A DNA stretch of 40,377 bases from Aureitalea sp. L0-47 (GCF_026126405.1 NZ_JAFMTQ010000020.1:1-40377), one strand, 5' to 3'. Shown: positions 6,930 to 15,227, numbered from the stretch's first letter. Translations and numbers: made by a program. Notes: generated by a model from the letters alone, not told the origin.

Positions 6930-8360
6930 TTGAAAATACTTCTTACAGGTGCTAATGGTTACATAGGTATGCGATTGCTGCCTTTGCTTCTTGAACAAGG
7001 ACATGAGGTTGTTTGTGCTGTACGGAATGCAGGAAGGCTATCCGTTTCAAAACAAACGCGCCAAAAGATCCGGGTTGTTGAAATCGATTTCCTGGACGAA
7101 CCTAAGGAGGGATTACTCCCAGCTGATATTGACGCGGCCTACTATCTCATTCATTCCATGAGTAGTTCCACCAAGGACTTTGACGAAAAAGAAGAGATTT
7201 CAGCAAAGAATTTCAATGCACATCTTTCCCATACCCAGTGTAAGCAGGTGATTTACCTGGGCGGGATAGTTAACGAAGATAAGCTGTCCAAGCATCTCTC
7301 GTCCCGAAAGAACGTAGAAGAAATATTGAGTAGTGGCCGTGCCGCCCTGACCGTGCTTCGGGCAGCCATTATTGTTGGCTCGGGGAGTGCCTCCTTCGAG
7401 ATCATCAGGGATCTTTGTGAAAAACTTCCAATAATGATCACACCAAAGTGGGTAAAGACTCGCTGTCAACCGATCGCTATCCGTAATGTGATCCAATACC
7501 TGACAGGCGTGTTGGGAGATAAACGATTCTACGATGAATCCTTTGATATTGGTGGGCCCGACGTACTCACTTACAAAGAGATGATGCAGCGGTATGCGAA
7601 AATCAGGAAGTTGCGGCTATATATTATTGACGTGCCCTTTTTGTCCCCCAAGTTTTCTTCATACTGGCTCTATTTTGTGACTTCAACTTCTTATAAGCTG
7701 GCACTGAACCTCGTGGATAGCATGAAGGTAGAAGTGATCACCAAGGACAACCGCCTTCAGGAGGCTCTCGATATAGAACCCATTCCTTACGAACAAGCCA
7801 TTGAAATGGCCTTCAAGAAAATTGAACAAAACCAGGTGCTTTCCAGTTGGAAGGATTCCATGGTCAGCGGGCGATTCAGAAAAGATCTCAACCAATACAT
7901 CAAAGTTCCCAAGTACGGTTGCTTATTGGATGAGCAAAATATTGAGGTGACCGATCCGGACAAAGTACTGGAAAAGATCTGGGCCATCGGCGGAAAGAAC
8001 GGTTGGTATTACGGTAATTTTCTTTGGAAGATCCGCGGGCTCATTGATAAAATGGTGGGAGGTGTCGGACTGCGAAGGGGACGAACGCATCCGGATAAGA
8101 TCTTTGAGGGGGATGCACTTGATTTCTGGAGGGTTATCCTGGCCGACAAAGAAGAGAAGCGTTTACTGCTTTTTGCCGAAATGCGTGTTCCCGGGGAAGC
8201 CTGGCTGGAATTTGAAATAGATGAGAAAAATGTTCTTCATCAAACGGCAACCTTCAGACCCAAAGGACTGTGGGGTAGGATCTACTGGTTTGCAATGCTA
8301 CCCTTTCATTATTTTATTTTCGGTGGGATGATTCGCAGGATTGCGAACACAAATTCGTAG
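6930..8360 (+). CDS. SDR-family NAD(P)-dependent oxidoreductase with C-terminal DUF2867
   Basis: A 476-residue protein. The N-terminal half is an atypical short-chain dehydrogenase/reductase Rossmann domain: the nucleotide-binding motif TGANGYIG is at residues 6-13, and NmrA/YbjT-like stretches follow (AYYLIHSMS, VIYLGGIV, ALTVLRAAIIVGSGSASFEII). The C-terminal part, about 320-470, matches the DUF2867 type (GWYYGNFLWKIRGLIDKMVGGVGLRRGR, then DFWRVILAD and PGEAWLEFEI) with a hydrophobic end (FAMLPFHYFIFGGMI). The start codon must be TTG at 6930, since the Rossmann strand KILLTGANG begins at once and no ATG is available upstream. Substrate is unknown; E. coli YbjT is the nearest named relative of this architecture. 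It converges on the next gene with 3 bp between stops. Confidence 0.9.
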   Translation: MKILLTGANGYIGMRLLPLLLEQGHEVVCAVRNAGRLSVSKQTRQKIRVVEIDFLDEPKEGLLPADIDAAYYLIHSMSSSTKDFDEKEEISAKNFNAHLSHTQCKQVIYLGGIVNEDKLSKHLSSRKNVEEILSSGRAALTVLRAAIIVGSGSASFEIIRDLCEKLPIMITPKWVKTRCQPIAIRNVIQYLTGVLGDKRFYDESFDIGGPDVLTYKEMMQRYAKIRKLRLYIIDVPFLSPKFSSYWLYFVTSTSYKLALNLVDSMKVEVITKDNRLQEALDIEPIPYEQAIEMAFKKIEQNQVLSSWKDSMVSGRFRKDLNQYIKVPKYGCLLDEQNIEVTDPDKVLEKIWAIGGKNGWYYGNFLWKIRGLIDKMVGGVGLRRGRTHPDKIFEGDALDFWRVILADKEEKRLLLFAEMRVPGEAWLEFEIDEKNVLHQTATFRPKGLWGRIYWFAMLPFHYFIFGGMIRRIANTNS

Positions 8361-8363
8361 TTT

Positions 8364-9296
8364 TTATTTCTTCGGAAGAAACACCTCGGCCATCATACAT
8401 CGTGCGCTTCCACCACCGCAGGTTTCAATAGTCTCAAGGTCACTGCTAAGTATCTCACAATGTTTTTCTATCCTCGATAGTTGATCTTTTGTAAGACTCT
8501 GATGAGCAGCTAAGCTCATCACCAAATAACGCTTATCATCCGTTCCCTTCACCTGCAGCATGTTACCGGCAAACTGGTGCATTTGCACCTCTGATATAGT
8601 TATAACTTCCTTGCCATCCGCTTTGAGCTGTTTTACAACGTTTTTCTTCTCCTTGGGATCATCAATACTGTCCAGGCAGATCACACAAAAATTCTCCGCC
8701 AGGCACATCATCACATTGGTGTGGTAAATTGGTAAGCGCTGCCCGTCCACATCCTGGAATGCGGTGAAGACTACGGGAGTGTATTCAAAATCTTCACAGA
8801 ATTCAATAAAAAGGGCTTCATCCGCCCTGGGAGATAACGCGCAATACGCTTTTTTGTTCACACGATCCATAAGGATGCTTCCTGTTCCTTCCAGGAAATA
8901 ACCTTCATCTTCAGCAGAGGTGTAATCAACAATATTCTCTATGTGAAATCCTTCATTCTCGAGTCGCATAAAAACCTCATCCCTACGCTCTTTTCGCCTG
9001 TTCTCCGCAAACATAGGATAAACCGCAACGTCTCCATTAGAGTGAAAGCTTACCCAGTTGTTGGGGAATACGGAATCCGGAGTGTCCGCCCAGGCATCAT
9101 CACTTTCAACGATCACTGTAATACCAACTTCGCGTAACTTGTCCACAAAGGCATCAAATTCCTGTTGCGCTTTGCGATTGATATCCTGATTACGAATATC
9201 AAGGTCCTCCTGGAAATAATTGTTCACGGCTGTTTCTTCATTCATTCTGAAAGAAACAGGGCGAATCATCAGGATGGTATTTGTGATCTGTTGCAT
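8364..9296 (-). CDS. ctlX: CtlX-like guanidino-group hydrolase (arginine deiminase-related)
   Basis: A 310-residue member of the guanidino-modifying enzyme superfamily (pentein fold). It starts with the family-typical MIRPVSFRMNEETAVNNYFQ. Putative active-site elements are DSVFPNN at 74-80, LEGTGS at 135-140, His192 in YHTNVMM and the nucleophile Cys300 in CGGGSARCMMAEVF near the end. The closest named family I know is CtlX, a citrulline utilisation hydrolase studied in Francisella; whether this copy acts on citrulline or a related guanidino or ureido compound is inferred. Length and all key residues look intact. A second, distinct guanidino enzyme lies 3.5 kb away, and argS and carA are also in the window. 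Confidence 0.82.
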   Translation of the reverse strand: MQQITNTILMIRPVSFRMNEETAVNNYFQEDLDIRNQDINRKAQQEFDAFVDKLREVGITVIVESDDAWADTPDSVFPNNWVSFHSNGDVAVYPMFAENRRKERRDEVFMRLENEGFHIENIVDYTSAEDEGYFLEGTGSILMDRVNKKAYCALSPRADEALFIEFCEDFEYTPVVFTAFQDVDGQRLPIYHTNVMMCLAENFCVICLDSIDDPKEKKNVVKQLKADGKEVITISEVQMHQFAGNMLQVKGTDDKRYLVMSLAAHQSLTKDQLSRIEKHCEILSSDLETIETCGGGSARCMMAEVFLPKK

Positions 9297-9349
9297 TCAA
9301 AAATTTTGCGTAAAAATACGCCAAATTCCCTGCCGAAATTTAAAAAACT

Positions 9350-10174
9350 TTAGTTGCTGGTATTATTTTTTCTGAAGTTATACACCAGGCCAACTCCATA
9401 ACCAGGACCCTTGAATATATTGCGGCCGTCGAAGACATACGACAAGCTGGCATATACTCCGAAGGAATCTCCCAGAGATCGATATGCCGTACCTCCTACC
9501 TTCTGGAAATCGACTCCAAACTCTCGAAAATCCTGGGGTGCGGGTGTTGCTCTGTAATCAATCCCTCCAAAGGAGTGCTGAAAATCGTAATACACATCAT
9601 AGTACCACTTTGAGAGGGCTCGACCCGCCTTGAATGTGGCCGGGATACTATTAGGCGTGGGGTCGAATTTGAAGGCGTAACCACTCTGCAGTGTAGCAAA
9701 CCAACCTGTATTCGTTTGAAAATGAATAACTCCCCTTGTATCGATGATGGTCGCCTGCTGTCCTATGTCGTTTAAACCACCAAGGTCATAGTCGGTTAAA
9801 TTGGTTGAAAAACCACCGGCAACGCTAAATTCAAATCTTCCGTTTTCGGTTTTCAAGCTAGCCAGGCGGTATTTTAGATAGATAGCGATATCCTGGAGAT
9901 CTGCATTATCATCGCTAACGATATAGGGTATAGTAACATTTACATCCAGGTCATCCGTTATTCCGTAGGCCCCAAAAATACTGGAATAAAAAACACTCCT
10001 GGTGAGGTCCAGTTTACCCGTAACATCTCCGGCAAAGTACTTTTGTCCATCTTCAAATCCAAGACCAAGTACCACGGTTCCATTTTCTTGTCCGCGGTAG
10101 AATCCATCCACTCTTCCCTGGGAATACATTAAACTACCACTCAATAGCAATACGATGATAAGAATCTTCTTCAT
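9350..10174 (-). CDS. Outer-membrane beta-barrel protein, unknown
   Basis: A 274-residue exported protein. The signal peptide MKKILIIVLLLSGSLMYSQ is cut at about residue 19. The rest alternates hydrophobic and polar residues with many aromatic strand ends (SVFYSSIFGAYGITDDLDVNVTIPYI, FEFSVAGGFSTNL, GWFATLQSGYAFKF, GVYASLSYVFDGR, YGVGLVYNFR), which indicates a beta-barrel of about twelve strands. The stretch GITDDLDVNVTIPY resembles transporter-like proteins related to the MetA phenol-degradation family, but a function cannot be assigned. It lies 53 bp upstream of the CtlX-like gene on the same strand and could be cotranscribed with it. Confidence 0.75.
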   Translation of the reverse strand: MKKILIIVLLLSGSLMYSQGRVDGFYRGQENGTVVLGLGFEDGQKYFAGDVTGKLDLTRSVFYSSIFGAYGITDDLDVNVTIPYIVSDDNADLQDIAIYLKYRLASLKTENGRFEFSVAGGFSTNLTDYDLGGLNDIGQQATIIDTRGVIHFQTNTGWFATLQSGYAFKFDPTPNSIPATFKAGRALSKWYYDVYYDFQHSFGGIDYRATPAPQDFREFGVDFQKVGGTAYRSLGDSFGVYASLSYVFDGRNIFKGPGYGVGLVYNFRKNNTSN

Positions 10175-10254
10175 AACAATTTTTTCCGCTTAGACGAGAA
10201 TGATTCATTTTGCTTACAACTTTATAAAAAATCGTGCTAAAACCGGAAAAATTA

Positions 10255-10262
10255 TACCTTTA
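10255..10262 (+). promoter_or_regulatory. TACCTTTA box, putative -7 element with very short leader
   Basis: TACCTTTA starts exactly 18 bases before the ATG at 10273, with an A-rich leader between. It is the third instance of the same box and spacing in this window. No TTTG is visible at -33. Confidence 0.5.
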
Positions 10263-10272
10263 AAGAAAAACA

Positions 10273-10830
10273 ATGACCGAGAAGGATAAGATGCTTGCAG
10301 GTGAGATGTATGATCCACTGGATGCTGAATTAAGCAGGGACAGAAAAAATGTTCGACTCAAGTTGCAACAATTCAACACCATGGGAGAACTGGAGCGGGA
10401 GAAGCGGGACGCTTTACTACATGAAATGGTGGGTAAAGCCGGAAAAAAACTGAATATAGTTCCTCCGTTCTATTGCGACTACGGTTATAACATACAAGCA
10501 GGTGACAATGTATTCTTGAATTTCAACTGCTGCATTCTGGATGTGTGTGAAGTAACCATAGGTAACAACGTGATGATAGCACCGTATGTTCAAATATACA
10601 CAGCTACTCATCCGCTCGAAGCTAAAGCCAGGAACTCAGGCAGGGAATATTCGAAACCCATAACCATCGGGAACGATGTATGGATCGGTGGGGGGGCTAT
10701 TATTTGTCCGGGAGTAACGATAGGAAATGGCGTGGTTATTGGGGCAGGTTCGGTAGTTACACGCGATATACCCGATAATGTTTTCGCTGCTGGAAATCCT
10801 GCTAAAGTGATACGCACAATAGATAACTGA
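10273..10830 (+). CDS. Sugar O-acetyltransferase, maltose acetyltransferase type
   Basis: A 185-residue cytoplasmic acetyl-CoA-dependent acetyltransferase of the Maa/LacA/NodL family. The N-terminal Mac domain is at about 4-58 (MLAGEMYDPLDAELSRDR). It is followed by a left-handed beta-helix of hexapeptide repeats at about 72-180 (IGNNVMIAPYVQI, IGNDVWIGGGAIICPGVTIGNGVVIGAGSVV). The catalytic histidine of the family fits His113 in TATHPLEAKAR, and GNPAKVIR closes the fold. Length is that of Maa. The exact sugar acceptor cannot be read. The next gene starts one base after the stop, so the two form an operon. Confidence 0.92.
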   Translation: MTEKDKMLAGEMYDPLDAELSRDRKNVRLKLQQFNTMGELEREKRDALLHEMVGKAGKKLNIVPPFYCDYGYNIQAGDNVFLNFNCCILDVCEVTIGNNVMIAPYVQIYTATHPLEAKARNSGREYSKPITIGNDVWIGGGAIICPGVTIGNGVVIGAGSVVTRDIPDNVFAAGNPAKVIRTIDN

Positions 10831-10831
10831 T

Positions 10832-11854
10832 ATGAGCCTGAAAGCACTGCTTTTCGCAATACTGTTTGCCCTGCCAATTCTTAACGGACTAGCACATCCT
10901 GCATGGGGTATCGCAGTAGACGAACAAGGTAATATTTACTTCACCGATATCTTCCATAATGAACGAGGATCGTTGTGGAAACTTCATTTTAACGGAACGC
11001 TGGAGCTTCTGCTAAGTGACTTTCACGCCCATAATGTGAGTCTGGATGTTGACGGGAATCCTGTTTCTGCTCACGGGGAAGAGCACCATACCATGGTGCG
11101 ACTTAAGGGCAGCGTGGTTTCAGACACATTGTATTCCACTACTGATATTGAGGAATTCTTTGGAGGAAACTGCACCTATACCAAGGCCGGCGATATTCTC
11201 TTCGGAATAAATAAAAAAATATGGCGAATTGATACTGAAGGAAACCTCAGTGCAATTTCCAATCATCGCTTTGAGTGGAACCAGGGTTTATTCAGCGACA
11301 CCGATGGAAATGTGTACGCTCCGGATATAGGAAGGGATAATGGTGCCGTGATAAAGATCGACACTAGCGGACAGGCCAATGTAATTGCAACAGAACTCAT
11401 AACACTTACGAATGGCGAGTTCGATCCGCACCAGGATGTACTCCTCGGAATTGGTAAGGATAAAGAAGGATGGTTGTATATAGCGGAAACCGCCGGAAAA
11501 CGGATCATTAAATTTTCAGAAGAGGGAGAAAGGGAAACCTTTTTTACTGCGGAAGGAGATTGGTTCCCCTGCGGAATCACCTTTCAAAACGGGTCTGCAT
11601 ACATACTTGAATCAAAAATGGATAATGGCTATGAAGGACCACAGATAACAAAAGTTTCCGTCGATGGTAGTTCGGAAGTAATTTTTAACTATGAATCCTA
11701 CCAGGCAGTTAAAACCACGGGGACCGAAGAAAAAAATGAAAACGATAACGAAACCCTGAACTTGTTCTGGATCTCCCTGGGATTAGTGCTTATTGTGTTA
11801 ATGGCACTGGTAATTTACCGAAAGCTCCAACCTCCACTAAACAAAGTATCATAG
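10832..11854 (+). CDS. Membrane-anchored NHL/SMP-30-like beta-propeller protein
   Basis: A 340-residue protein. An N-terminal signal (LFAILFALPILNGLA, about 5-21) is followed by repeated propeller blades with the typical pattern of hydrophobic strand plus GN-Y/D turn: GIAVDEQGNIYFTDI, SLDVDGNPVSAHG, NQGLFSDTDGNVYAPDI, GIGKDKEGWLYIAETAGKRIIKF. A C-terminal membrane helix is at about 310-331 (FWISLGLVLIVLMALVIY), followed by a short basic tail. The propeller therefore sits in the periplasm, held to the inner membrane. NHL/SMP-30-like propellers bind ligands or catalyse lactone hydrolysis; which applies here is unknown. It directly follows the acetyltransferase and converges on the FKBP gene with 5 bp between stops. 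Confidence 0.83.
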   Translation: MSLKALLFAILFALPILNGLAHPAWGIAVDEQGNIYFTDIFHNERGSLWKLHFNGTLELLLSDFHAHNVSLDVDGNPVSAHGEEHHTMVRLKGSVVSDTLYSTTDIEEFFGGNCTYTKAGDILFGINKKIWRIDTEGNLSAISNHRFEWNQGLFSDTDGNVYAPDIGRDNGAVIKIDTSGQANVIATELITLTNGEFDPHQDVLLGIGKDKEGWLYIAETAGKRIIKFSEEGERETFFTAEGDWFPCGITFQNGSAYILESKMDNGYEGPQITKVSVDGSSEVIFNYESYQAVKTTGTEEKNENDNETLNLFWISLGLVLIVLMALVIYRKLQPPLNKVS

Positions 11855-11859
11855 AGGAT

Positions 11860-12777
11860 TTAATCGTCTACTCGAATAATCTCGACTAATTCTACATCGA
11901 AGATCATTATTGAATTTGCCGGAATGTCTTCCGATAATTCCCTTGGGCCGTAAGCTAGTATGGAGGGAATGTAAAACGAGGCTTTGTCTCCCTTTCTCAG
12001 TAACTGAAAACCTTCATCCCAACCGGAAATCAGCATGCCTTTTCCAATTACAGATTTTAATGGCTCGTAGGTCCTTCGAGGGGAATACAAACCATGTTCT
12101 TTTGCCACGGTTTCTAAACTAGTATCAAAATGAAAGCCTGTAGAAAGCAGAAATCCTGTGTATTCAGTCCTGATCGTATCGCCGGCCCTTACGCGATCCC
12201 CACTTCCTTCTTCCCAAATTTTATAGAACAAACCGGATTCCGTTCGCTGTGCTTCTATTTTGTTTTCTTTGAGATATGCTTCGATCAAAGCGATGTCCTC
12301 AGAGAATTGTTTCATGCCGTCCTTGTCATCATCCGGACGCATATCGATGATAAGTTGTTTACGGTGTTCCCGGTATTCCTCATTAGACGCCGAACCCACT
12401 ACCCTGAAGTTCGAGGTCCAAACTTCGGTTGAATCTACTCCCGGAGGAAGCGGATCAAGGATATTTTTTACGGAGGTTCGAATTTCTATACTGTCTCCTA
12501 TCCTGGCATTATAGATGATCTCCTCTACCTTTCCAGGCTTATCGGCAAACATTGCTTTTCTGAAATACGCCGGATACTTATCCGTTAGGTTCCCCAAATA
12601 GATTGAATCCTTTGTATTCCTATGAGTAAATCTCATCATGATCCGGTGATCATCGGGTACGATCTCGGCACCGGCTTCTATAAGTTTGTAAGCGATTCCT
12701 GATTCGGTGACCTGTTCCTGGGAATACATCATTACTCCACAAAGAATGAAAAATGTAAATATGAGTTTGAACTTCAT
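11860..12777 (-). CDS. Exported FKBP-type peptidyl-prolyl isomerase with two FKBP-like halves
   Basis: A 305-residue periplasmic folding factor that catalyses cis-trans isomerisation of proline bonds. The signal peptide is MKFKLIFTFFILCGVMMYSQ. The C-terminal FKBP domain at about 183-301 has the expected VIGKGMLISGWDEG, IPSILAYGPRE and IPANSIMIFDVELVEI motifs. The N-terminal half (about 25-128) begins with ESGIAYKLIEAGAEI, parallel to ESGLFYKIWEEGSG at 180-193, but lacks the tryptophan and AYG motifs, so it looks like a second, degenerate FKBP domain. It begins 18 bp after the amidinotransferase-like gene and probably shares its transcript. Confidence 0.93.
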   Translation of the reverse strand: MKFKLIFTFFILCGVMMYSQEQVTESGIAYKLIEAGAEIVPDDHRIMMRFTHRNTKDSIYLGNLTDKYPAYFRKAMFADKPGKVEEIIYNARIGDSIEIRTSVKNILDPLPPGVDSTEVWTSNFRVVGSASNEEYREHRKQLIIDMRPDDDKDGMKQFSEDIALIEAYLKENKIEAQRTESGLFYKIWEEGSGDRVRAGDTIRTEYTGFLLSTGFHFDTSLETVAKEHGLYSPRRTYEPLKSVIGKGMLISGWDEGFQLLRKGDKASFYIPSILAYGPRELSEDIPANSIMIFDVELVEIIRVDD

Positions 12778-12795
12778 GGGTGAAAGTTACTCAAT

Positions 12796-13713
12796 CTATT
12801 TCTCCCGAACAAGAGGCATGGTACTACACCTAAGCAATCCTCCCTGCTTGGCTATTTCGGAATAACCAACTTCCTCTACGATAAAACCTTCAGATCGCAG
12901 CCAATTATTCAAGCGGGTGAATTTTATTTCAGAAACAACGATTTCGGGAGAGATCGAGAAAATGTTGCTATACATCAATGCCATTTCATCTGTTGTAATA
13001 TGAAAGCAATTTTCCTTTCCGAAGAAATTCACCAACCATTCATACTCTTCCTCTTCAAGAAAGCTCTCCTTGTGAATGATCGCCTTTCCTTTTCCTATGG
13101 GTTGAAAACAGCAGTCCAGGTGAAGGGCATTCATCTTCGCATCGGTGTTGGATTTGCGCAGATTAAACGACTTTACAGTTTTGTGCGGAAAAAGTGATTG
13201 GATTGCCTCCACAGCTTCCATATTGGTCCTGGCTGTGATGTAATCCGCATAATCATCGCCCCTATAGGTACCCATGAAAATATGATCGTTCCATGGCATT
13301 ACATCGCCACCTTCCACGTGACAGTCATCGGGTAAGATCACACGAAACGATTTCTTAACATGACTCCACACATGTTCAATGGCGTCTACTTCACGCTCGC
13401 GATCGGGCAGGATATTTGCAATTATGATCTTATCCTCTATCACAAAGGAAATGTCGCGCGAAAATATCTGGTTGTAGTCTTCAAGAGTGTGAGGTCGAAA
13501 AACACGAATATTATAACTTCTGAATAAGTCGGCAACCTCTTCCATCTCACGAATCATGGATTCTTCGGTTGGATAGGTTCCGGCTTTGATGTGTTCTGCC
13601 GATTTGGGATCGTAAGCGTCCTCGATTTTCGGCATTGGGCCATTGCTCTTTGCCGTTCCGAGTATGACCGCTTTAAGGGGGGAGATCTCATCGGTGATAT
13701 TCAATGTTACCAT
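12796..13713 (-). CDS. Amidinotransferase / dimethylargininase-like enzyme
   Basis: A 305-residue pentein-fold guanidino-modifying enzyme. Active-site elements visible: SRD at 85-87, EGGD at 134-137, HLD at 198-200 and the nucleophile Cys296 in GGLLRCSTMP. The HLD plus RCST pattern is shared by arginine:glycine amidinotransferases and by related bacterial dimethylarginine dimethylaminohydrolase-type proteins, so the reaction (transfer or hydrolysis of an arginine guanidino group) is not decided. The ATG at 13713 gives the family-like N-terminus MVTLNITDEISPLKAVILGTA. A TATATTTG box ends only 4 bp before this ATG, suggesting an almost leaderless mRNA. It follows gltA after a terminator. Confidence 0.85.
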   Translation of the reverse strand: MVTLNITDEISPLKAVILGTAKSNGPMPKIEDAYDPKSAEHIKAGTYPTEESMIREMEEVADLFRSYNIRVFRPHTLEDYNQIFSRDISFVIEDKIIIANILPDREREVDAIEHVWSHVKKSFRVILPDDCHVEGGDVMPWNDHIFMGTYRGDDYADYITARTNMEAVEAIQSLFPHKTVKSFNLRKSNTDAKMNALHLDCCFQPIGKGKAIIHKESFLEEEEYEWLVNFFGKENCFHITTDEMALMYSNIFSISPEIVVSEIKFTRLNNWLRSEGFIVEEVGYSEIAKQGGLLRCSTMPLVREK

Positions 13714-13717
13714 AGCG

Positions 13718-13725
13718 CAAATATA
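13718..13725 (-). promoter_or_regulatory. Promoter -7 box directly at the amidinotransferase-like start
   Basis: Minus strand reads TATATTTG, a perfect TAnnTTTG, with only CGCT between it and the ATG. It lies immediately after the T-tract of the gltA terminator. Transcription from it would start at or next to the ATG. Confidence 0.5.
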
Positions 13726-13756
13726 AAAAAAGCATCTGCTGTAAAGAGATGCTTTT
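13722..13756 (-). terminator. Rho-independent terminator after gltA
   Basis: On the minus strand AAAGCATCT (13755-13747) pairs with AGATGCTTT (13737-13729), nine pairs, followed by a run of seven T. It lies about 20 bp after the gltA stop. Confidence 0.85.
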
Positions 13757-13776
13757 GTATGAAATATTTTATTGGA

Positions 13777-15063
13777 TTATCGTTCTGACACTTCTTTAAA
13801 TGGCCTGTGATTTTCTCCAATGTAGATCTGTCTTGGTCTTCCAATTGGTTCCTTACGGAGTCTCATTTCTCTCCATTGAGCTATCCAGCCTGGAAGTCGC
13901 CCTAAGGCAAACATCGGGGTGAACATTTCAACCGGAATACCCATAGATCGGTAGATAATACCTGAATAGAAATCTACGTTCGGATAAAGTTTACGATCTA
14001 CAAAATAAGGATCCTCAAGAGCTTCCTTCTCAAGTCCTTTGGCAATGTCTAGCACCGGATCTTCAACACCGAGGTCTGCGAGGACCTCATCGGCGGCTTT
14101 CTTGATAATTCGCGCCCTTGGGTCGAAATTCTTATATACTCTGTGCCCAAAGCCCATCAAACGGAAAGGATCGCTCTTGTCTTTAGCCTTGGCCATGTAT
14201 TTTTTAGTATCTCCATCATCTTCCTTAATAGCTTCCAGCATCTCAATCACTGCCTGATTTGCACCACCATGAAGCGGCCCCCATAAAGCAGCGATACCCG
14301 CCGAAATAGATACAAAAAGCCCCGCGTGAGAAGAACCTACAATTCGCACCGTACTGGTGGAACAGTTCTGCTCGTGATCTGCGTGAAGGATAAGTAATTT
14401 ATCCAGAGCTTCCACCACGATCTTATTGGATACGTATTCGCTATCCGGACGTTTGAACATCATCTTAATGAAGTTCTCCACATAACCCAGTGAGGAATCC
14501 CCATAATCGAGCGGAAGTCCGGCATTCTTGCGATAAGTCCAGGCTGTTAAAACCGGGAACTTACCTAACAATCGAACAATGGCCTTGTACATCTCCTCTT
14601 CACTATCGACATTCACCGATGACGGGTTAAACGCAACCAGCGCAGAGGTAAGGGATGAAAGTACTCCCATCGGATGAGCCGTTTTCGGGAAACCATCAAG
14701 GATCTTCTTCACATCCTCATCTACTCGAGATTGTGCCTTAATATCATCGTGAAACTTCGTAAGTGTTTCTGCTGAAGGTAATTCACCAAATATCAATAAA
14801 TACGCCACTTCCAGGAAGTCTGCTCTATCTGCCAGATCCTCTATGGCATAACCTCGGTATCGAAGAATTCCCTCTTCTCCATTGAGAAAAGTAATTGCAC
14901 TTTCACACGAACCCGTATTCTTATATCCCGGATCGATTGTGGTAACACCACCGGTAGCAGCTCTCAGACTTTTAATATCGATCGCTTGCTCGTTTTCGGT
15001 ACCTTCAACTATTGGAAATTCGTAAGAAGTGCCATCTATGACTATGGAAGCAGTTTTTGACAT
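13777..15063 (-). CDS. gltA: Citrate synthase
   Basis: A 428-residue citrate synthase, which condenses oxaloacetate and acetyl-CoA to citrate at the entry of the TCA cycle. Length and order match the GltA family. Catalytic features: the LHADHEQNCSTSTVR histidine segment, GPLHGGANQ with the catalytic His, GFGHRVYKNFDPRA with the second His and substrate arginine, and DFYSGIIYRSMGIP with the catalytic Asp. The N-terminal extension (SIVIDGTSYEFPIVEGTE) is the one usual for the hexameric, NADH-regulated bacterial type. It lies downstream of eno, separated by a terminator and a 184-bp gap, so it probably has its own promoter. A terminator follows. Confidence 0.98.
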   Translation of the reverse strand: MSKTASIVIDGTSYEFPIVEGTENEQAIDIKSLRAATGGVTTIDPGYKNTGSCESAITFLNGEEGILRYRGYAIEDLADRADFLEVAYLLIFGELPSAETLTKFHDDIKAQSRVDEDVKKILDGFPKTAHPMGVLSSLTSALVAFNPSSVNVDSEEEMYKAIVRLLGKFPVLTAWTYRKNAGLPLDYGDSSLGYVENFIKMMFKRPDSEYVSNKIVVEALDKLLILHADHEQNCSTSTVRIVGSSHAGLFVSISAGIAALWGPLHGGANQAVIEMLEAIKEDDGDTKKYMAKAKDKSDPFRLMGFGHRVYKNFDPRARIIKKAADEVLADLGVEDPVLDIAKGLEKEALEDPYFVDRKLYPNVDFYSGIIYRSMGIPVEMFTPMFALGRLPGWIAQWREMRLRKEPIGRPRQIYIGENHRPFKEVSER

Positions 15064-15204
15064 ATTTTTAATTTGATAATTATATTTGATGTAAGAGATG
15101 CTAATTTACGAAATATCCGGCGATTTTTTTAACAATTGCAGCGTGCGAATAGGTTAAATAATCCTTAAACAAATCAATTTTCCGAAAAATTTTCCGAACA
15201 AAAA

Positions 15205-15227
15205 AAGCTCCGCGATTTGCGGAGCTT
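15205..15227 (-). terminator. Rho-independent terminator after eno
   Basis: On the minus strand AAGCTCCGC (15227-15219) and GCGGAGCTT (15213-15205) form a nine-pair GC-rich stem with a five-base loop, followed by a T-tract (GCTTTTTTTG). It lies about 20 bp after the eno stop. Confidence 0.92.

Noticed and set aside
9318-9331. GCGTA/TACGC hairpin between the barrel gene and ctlX as terminator
   Set aside because: The stem has five pairs and is not directly followed by a T-run on the transcribed strand.
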